From assembly GCA_035578175.1 (NCBI GenBank), contig JAQMRL010000001.1:57249553-57313552 (forward strand): a DNA stretch of 64,000 bases. The letters are read 5' to 3'. The DNA comes from Catonia carolina (lineage: Eukaryota; Arthropoda; Insecta; Hemiptera; Achilidae). Below, piece after piece: positions 59,419 to 64,000 of this stretch (positions within the stretch are counted from its first letter, which is position 1; the number at the start of each line of letters is the position of its first letter). A program made the position numbers and the translations under genes. The notes beneath the pieces are model-generated. The model searched no databases, was not told where the DNA came from, and saw only the letters and a program-made list of their open reading frames with translations.

Positions 59419-59560
59419 ACCCCCTCCGTGGCGTAAGAGTTAGCGTGCTGGACTATAAAGTGGAAGGTCCCGTGTAAATTCAAGCTAGAGTCTAAAAATG
59501 TTAAAATGTTAAACCCCACTATAACTATTTCGTAATATACAGTAGTCGCTTGTGACTATA
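59419..59560 (+). repeat. SINE family 2, interrupted by mariner
   Basis: The head is CCCTCCGTGGCGTAAGAGTT and AGCGTGCTGGACTATAAAGT, followed by GGAAGGTCCC, a decayed B box TGTAAATTCAAGC and AGAGTCTAAAAAT. The tail CCCCACTATAAC...GTGACTA runs into the mariner left end. The bases after the mariner (60401 on, TAGATGCTTTTTAAAATAAA) fit the missing end of the SINE tail seen in other copies. Confidence 0.7.
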
Positions 59561-59572
59561 CGAGGTCTGATA

Positions 59573-59656
59573 AAAAATACGGTGAAAATACAAGACTTGT
59601 ATTTTCACCGTATTTTTGATCAAAACTTAACATTAACTTAGTTAATGTTAAGTTTT
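59573..59656. repeat. Two adjacent perfect palindromes with one-base loops
   Basis: The first has arms 59573-59594 and 59596-59617 (22 bp each, loop A at 59595). Its left arm begins inside the mariner terminal repeat. The second has arms 59622-59638 and 59640-59656 (17 bp each, loop T at 59639). Both are exact, and only four bases (GATC, 59618-59621) separate them. Each looks like a fold-back copy of the preceding sequence. Confidence 0.95.
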
Positions 59657-59703
59657 CTTTTAAGTTGAAAAAAGTGCCAAAGAAACTCATAAAATATTAA
59701 TTA

Positions 59704-60281
59704 ATGTATGGGGATGATGTAACTGTGAAGACTATTTACAAAAGGTGTGAGCGATTTGATAGCGGAAATGAATCGATTAAAGACGAGCATCGATCGGGAC
59801 GTCCTGTGGCTTCAAAAACAGACCTAAAAGTTTCAAAATTGGTTCGTTCAAACAGGCGATTGACTATTCGAAAGCTTAACGAAGAACTGAAAATCTCGTG
59901 CGGGTCCGTACAAAGGATTTTAACCAATCATTTGAAATGAGGCGATTGAGTGCGAAAATTGTTCCAGACTTTTGACGCCCCGTGCCACACATCGCTTCTG
60001 ATATCCGGGATTTCGGCTGAAGAAACATTCCTGTCTGTGCACATCCCCCTTACTCTCCGAATTTAGCACCGTGCGACATCTGGCACTTCCCAAAAATAAA
60101 ACACTGGCTGTAAAACTATGCCGAAAAGGAAACCATTGCAAACCATGCCAACCATGCTTTGCAGGAAACCATTGCATATTTTGACACCATTGCTAACATT
60201 AAGAGAGCCACGAAAAATCAGCTAAAGGCCCCTCTGAAAGAAGCCTTTCAGAAATACTTCCAATCGAAGAATCAAAGTTAG
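59704..60281 (+). pseudogene. Mariner transposase, both ends present, catalytic centre mostly deleted
   Basis: From 59704 the frame reads MYGDDVTVKTIYKRCERFDS, ESIKDEHRSGRPVASKTD, RSNRRLTIRKLNEEL and CGSVQRIL, the paired helix-turn-helix DNA-binding region of mariner transposases. After a stop at 59938 comes RRLSAKIVPDF, then an abrupt jump to sequence corresponding to APCHTSLLI and IRDFG, a stop, RNIPVCAHPPYSPNLAPCD. The last Asp corresponds to the third residue of the DD34D triad. The frame continues to YFQSKNQS and TAG at 60279-60281. The first two catalytic Asp residues are largely in the deleted segment, and stops and frame changes are present. The N-terminal start codon of the ancestral protein is also missing, because the upstream codons contain a stop. 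Confidence 0.85.
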
Positions 60282-60402
60282 GATAAGTTCATGGCTAGCT
60301 AGCTTAAGAGAGTATTTTAAAGGACATCATTTTAATTTTAATGTAAGCCATTACTTTGGTCGTAATAAAATTATTCATCGTATTTTTTTATCACACCTCG
60401 TA

Positions 60403-61184
60403 GATGCTTTTTAAAATAAAATTAAAAAACATAATTTTTTAACAAAATAGCTCCTACTTTAACAGTTTTTACCATACTATACGAAAATTTCATTGTCCGT
60501 GCTTATTGTTCTAAAGGAGCGAACTAACATTTTCCTGAAGTAAAAAAAATCATTGCATCTAACCTTGTAAAAGTTTACACTCAACTGTATTTTTAAACAT
60601 CGTTGAAGTTTACAATTGAATCTAATTTCAAGAAAGGACTGCTAAAAAAGCAATAGTATTGAGTATTATACAGTGGATTTAATGAAGCAAAACACTGTTG
60701 ATAAAACACTGAACTGACATCACAGTTTTTGCGTTTGTCAACTAATGTTATTGCTACTACTACTACATTCACCTAGACAGTTATCACATGATACGATATA
60801 ATATATTAGCGTTTATTTGACCTTCATTTTCCAAGTTACGTGCAGTATAATTTTTTAATTTTTTCGTGATCTTATTCTCCTTGGTGTCTTTTCTAATTAA
60901 TTAATATATAATTTACTACGGTTTTTACTTTCTATTAATAGCTGTGATGATATTACTCTACATCAGTGTTTATTACAAAGACATTTTGTTCCGGTATAAA
61001 ATTATGTTGGAATAAAACTACTAAAATGCTTTGCATACCCATGCGAATTAAAATTAGATACAAATTTTCTATTAGACATAAATGACGTTATCTTCTTGAA
61101 CAAATTTTTACACCATCTGAATCTATTACATGCCACAATAAATTGTCACGTTTGGAAAAAAGAATAATAGGAGATATTTAAATA
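60403..61184. other. No recognisable feature beyond the SINE tail end
   Basis: The first about 40 bases probably complete the family 2 SINE split by mariner. The remainder is AT-rich with nothing recognised. Confidence 0.4.
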
Positions 61185-61345
61185 GTGTAGTCGTTAGGAT
61201 ATATGCTAGGCTACAAAACAACAGGTACGTCATTGAGTTCCAGACTGGGTCTGGAAATTTTAACACTGTAAAAGCAACCGGTTTATAGTCTACAGTAGAA
61301 GATAACGACGGATCTGATAATACAATTTAAGATCTTAAACCAAAC
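61185..61345 (+). repeat. SINE family 2
   Basis: TAGTGTAGTCGTTAGGATAT, GCTAGGCTACAAAACAACAG, the B-box-like GAGTTCCAGACTGGG, TCTGGAAATTT and the tail with CTACAGTAGAAGATAACG follow the family 2 order. The B box is eroded. Confidence 0.65.
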
Positions 61346-62899
61346 GTTGTTCATAATGAGTAAAGAAAACAAATAAATTATGCACCATTTACTTAGATCT
61401 TTAAAAGTCTACCTATAAAGAACATCAGTTTGTCAAGTAAATATAAATATCAATATGGATATAATTTTGGTCAATGAAAATAACGTAAGTAGAATATTGC
61501 CTTAATCTTTTAAGAAAGGTTTTCTAGCTTTATTTTTGTTCATTTTTATAATACGTTACATTCTCTTTTGGTAAGATTTTTTAAGTGCTGCAATTGAATT
61601 GTTAAAATTTTGTACTAGCAAATTTAGTGCAGACATAGAAAATTAAAATCGATTAGACCTAATTAGCTAACAAATTATTTTGGAAATTATTAGCAACCTA
61701 GTATTAGCGAGAGTGCATGTAGGCGCTTGTACATCAAAGTGCTTTTGAAGTTTCATATGTCATAAATGTTTCGTAAAGTATATTATTTAAAACATTGAAA
61801 AATATTTTAAAATATGGGCAGGTTAATGGGGAAAATTGAGTTAATTTCCGGACAAAACGATTTGACACGTTACTTCAGGATTATGAAAACATTTTTAAGA
61901 TTCGTGTGCTTCGAGTAGTTAATATTTTTCGGTGATAGATTGAAAATAATGTCGTTTTACTTATTACTCGAGTTTTCATCAGACAAGCGTTATTCTGCGT
62001 GTTGATCAAAACCTACAGAAATAAAACGTCAAATACAATTTAATTTTAATTTTGTGTCTTTCTTTTAGCGCATTCAAAGTATTATAAAAATACTGGGATT
62101 TATAAATAAAGCCGGAAAGATGTTATTGGTAAAAAATTAATATTTTTTCTGTATTTAACATTTAGCATGCCTTTTACATTATAGATTAAAAGCCTGTTTT
62201 ATAATCCATTAATATTTTGTATAGCTGTTTTAACAAGTACCATTAATAACAAGGGGAGTTGGAAAGCGTACAACATATTTTCCAAAATATTTTGTGATTT
62301 TTACGACAATGAGATCAAGTAAATAAATAAATTTATATACAAAGGATTTATGACAATTTATTAACTTTTTTAAACAAATAAACATTTGCACACCCGCATA
62401 TGAGAATTTGTAAACATGCCGATAGTATATTGAAATATTGGAAAATCATTCTTTTATTTTACAATGAATGATATTATATACACTTTTTTTTGTATATTAA
62501 CCAAACAAATTTAATTTTTCACTGAAAAATATTTAAAACAAAAAGTAATTGTATTAGATTATACTGATCATTACGGAATAAACATAAAAACTACTGATTA
62601 AGTTAATTAAATATCCATTATGTTACACATAATCTAGTTGAATTTTGTTATTTACATTGGAAGCGTGATTCGGAAATGCAAAATGTTACTTGTGTAATTA
62701 TTATATCCTTTTAACGCACAATAAACCTAAAGTGGATAATAAAGTATCTTGAAAATGAAATTTTTATAAATATATAAGGGTACCGATTTTTGTTATTACA
62801 CAAATTACAGAAAATTAGTGTTATGTAGGTCAAGGAAATGCCGATTTACGGACTGAGATTGACTAATTTGATTCGTTGAGGAAAACTAGGGCTATAAAG
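61346..62899. other. No recognisable feature
   Basis: AT-rich. Nothing supported. Confidence 0.45.
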
Positions 62900-63318
62900 G
62901 GCTTCTGTCGTCAACTGGAAGGAGACTCCTTAATTCCTTTTACAAAAGGCTTAAGGGAACCAGCCGGGATAGAAGGCTAGTGTCCTATCCATACATTCAC
63001 GTTGTGTGGCCTGTTAGTAACCATGTGACCGCTCATCAGCACGATAACCGGCTCATGGTGAACGGAACTGGAAGGGCTGCCCATTCCACCCTGGCAGATG
63101 GTGGCTTGGGGCACTCAGTCTGCCAACCAAAAAGCTGAAAGCAACAGTAAACTACAGCTTTTTCTGTCTGACTAGAATTATCGTAAGGAACCTCCTTCAT
63201 GTATGATTCTGGTTAGGCTTACTTAGTATATGCAGATCTTCAAGAACTTCGAGAACTTCAAAATATGAAAAATTTATGATGGCGTCCTCTCTCGTAAAAC
63301 ATTCCGGAGATAAACTAG
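62900..63318 (+). mobile_element. 5' leader of a LINE
   Basis: Base composition changes sharply to GC-richer from about 62900 (for example GGGAACCAGCCGGGATAGAA and GGAAGGGCTGCCCATTCCAC). The segment leads directly into the endonuclease frame. Such leaders usually carry the internal promoter of LINEs. The exact 5' end and target-site duplication cannot be fixed because the 3' end lies outside the window. Confidence 0.55.
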
Positions 63319-64000
63319 TCCTCCATTCGGATCTCCGGGCGAGGACTATCAGAGGGGACTTCAAAAAAAATAAAAGTTTCTGAAATTCTGCGAGTTGGAA
63401 CATGGAATGTTAGGAGTTTAAAACAAACTGGTAGGTTAGAGAATTTAAAAAGGGAAATGGATAGGTTGAAGTTAGATATTGTAGGCATTGGTGAGGTACG
63501 CTGGGATGATGATCAAGACTTTTGGTCCGGGGATTATAGGGTTATTAACACTAAAGCCATCGGAGGGCAGGGCGGAGTGGGTCGAGTAATGAATAAAAAA
63601 ATTGGACAAAGAGTGACTTACTATAAGCAGTGTAGTGATAGGATTATCATGGTTAGAGTAGATACGAAACCAAAGTCTACCACTATAGTGCAGGTCTACA
63701 TGCCTACGTCTTCACACAGAGAGGAAGAAATAGAACAAGTATATGAGGAATTAGATGAAGTAATAAAATATGTCAAGGGTGATGAAAATTTGATAGTTAT
63801 GGGAGACTGGAATGCAGTAGTTGGAGAAGGAAAAGAAGGAAAAATAGTCGGAGAATATGGTCTAGGGAAGAGAAATGACAGAGGGAGTCGGCTGGTAGAT
63901 TTCTGCTCCAAATATAATTTAGTGATATGCAATACACTTTTTAAGAATCACAAAAGGAGGTTATACACTTGGATGATGCCAGGTGACAAGGGAAGATACC
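63319..64000 (+). CDS. LINE apurinic-type endonuclease domain, partial (runs off window)
   Basis: The frame is open from 63319, after TAG at 63316-63318, to the window edge: 227 codons without a stop. It encodes LRVGTWNVRSLKQTGRLENL (from 63388), IVGIGEVRW, GGQGGVGRVMNKKIG, SDRIIMVRVDTKPKSTTIVQ and VYMPTSS. Then come MGDWNAVVG (63799-63825), KRNDRGSRLVDFC and RLYTWMMPGDKGRY. GTWN, the Glu of GEVRW, VYxPTS and GDWNA are the ordered motifs of the exonuclease III/AP-endonuclease fold of LINEs, which nicks target DNA before reverse transcription. The first ATG in frame (63457) lies inside the domain, so initiation must use an upstream non-ATG codon, a lost ATG or read-through. The adjacent RT should lie beyond 64000. 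Whether it is the same family as the RT at 54441 cannot be told, since the parts do not overlap. Confidence 0.85.

Larger units (their letters stand above)
59561..60400 (+). mobile_element. Deleted mariner element, 840 bp
   Basis: The left end CGAGGTCTGATAAAAAATAC (59561) and the reverse complement of the right end CGAGGTGTGATAAAAAAATA (60400) form terminal inverted repeats of about 25 bp, and the element is flanked by TA on both sides (59559-59560, 60401-60402). Full mariners are usually about 1.3 kb, so roughly a third is missing. The deletion removes the middle of the transposase. Two perfect palindromes occupy the left 100 bases. Confidence 0.9.

Noticed and set aside
59736..60177. Minus-strand frames across the mariner
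   Set aside because: Antisense shadows of the transposase remnant, which has clear motifs on the plus strand.
63696..63932. 78-codon minus-strand frame rich in Pro and Ser
   Set aside because: Antisense of the endonuclease domain.

Overview
The window reads as AT-rich, gene-poor DNA from an arthropod, most likely an insect. The evidence is the repeat content: Jockey-clade LINE remnants, a LINE of the insect 'endonuclease-reverse transcriptase' type, mariner and Tigger/pogo-like DNA transposons, a Helitron-type helicase scrap, tRNA-derived SINEs, and an LTR carrying a TATA box with a TCAGT initiator. The order or species cannot be settled from what is visible. I found no convincing host gene, tRNA, rRNA or CRISPR array. 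Almost every recognisable coding stretch belongs to a transposable element, and most are broken.

Layout. 1-16 kb: a decayed Jockey reverse transcriptase (RT), a LINE C-terminal scrap, a Tigger/pogo-like element at 4941-5900 with a SINE nested in it, further SINEs, a Jockey C-terminus at 10.6-10.97 kb, and a cluster of a GC-headed repeat at 14.2-15.6 kb. 16,017-26,614: a direct tandem duplication of about 6 kb. The second copy lacks a 1,385 bp block that the first copy has (18,859-20,243), and nearly all base differences between the copies cluster beside that block. 27-45 kb: Jockey fragments on both strands (28, 34, 39.5-40.7 and 42.6-43.5 kb), two copies of a 3' UTR-like repeat, SINEs and a 0.5 kb repeat family (called C here). 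45-53.6 kb: more family C and a 0.4 kb family (called B), plus a Helitron-helicase remnant.

53.9-56.0 kb: a probable solo LTR on the minus strand, split by a recent 5'-truncated LINE insertion (54,434-55,909). The LINE has an 11 bp target-site duplication and an open 486-codon RT frame, the only long intact frame in the window. 59.4-60.4 kb: an 840 bp deleted mariner sitting in the tail of a SINE; its left end contains two perfect palindromes with one-base loops. 62.9-64.0 kb: the 5' leader and apurinic-type endonuclease of a LINE that runs off the right edge.

How the parts relate: non-autonomous SINEs and short repeats coexist with LINEs that may have supplied their reverse transcriptase. 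Nested insertions give a relative history: LTR before LINE; SINE before mariner; Tigger before SINE; SINE and Jockey remnant before the tandem duplication. No unfamiliar multi-gene system was recognised. The best candidates for something unusual are the palindromic mariner end, the duplication with clustered divergence, and the structured repeat family C.
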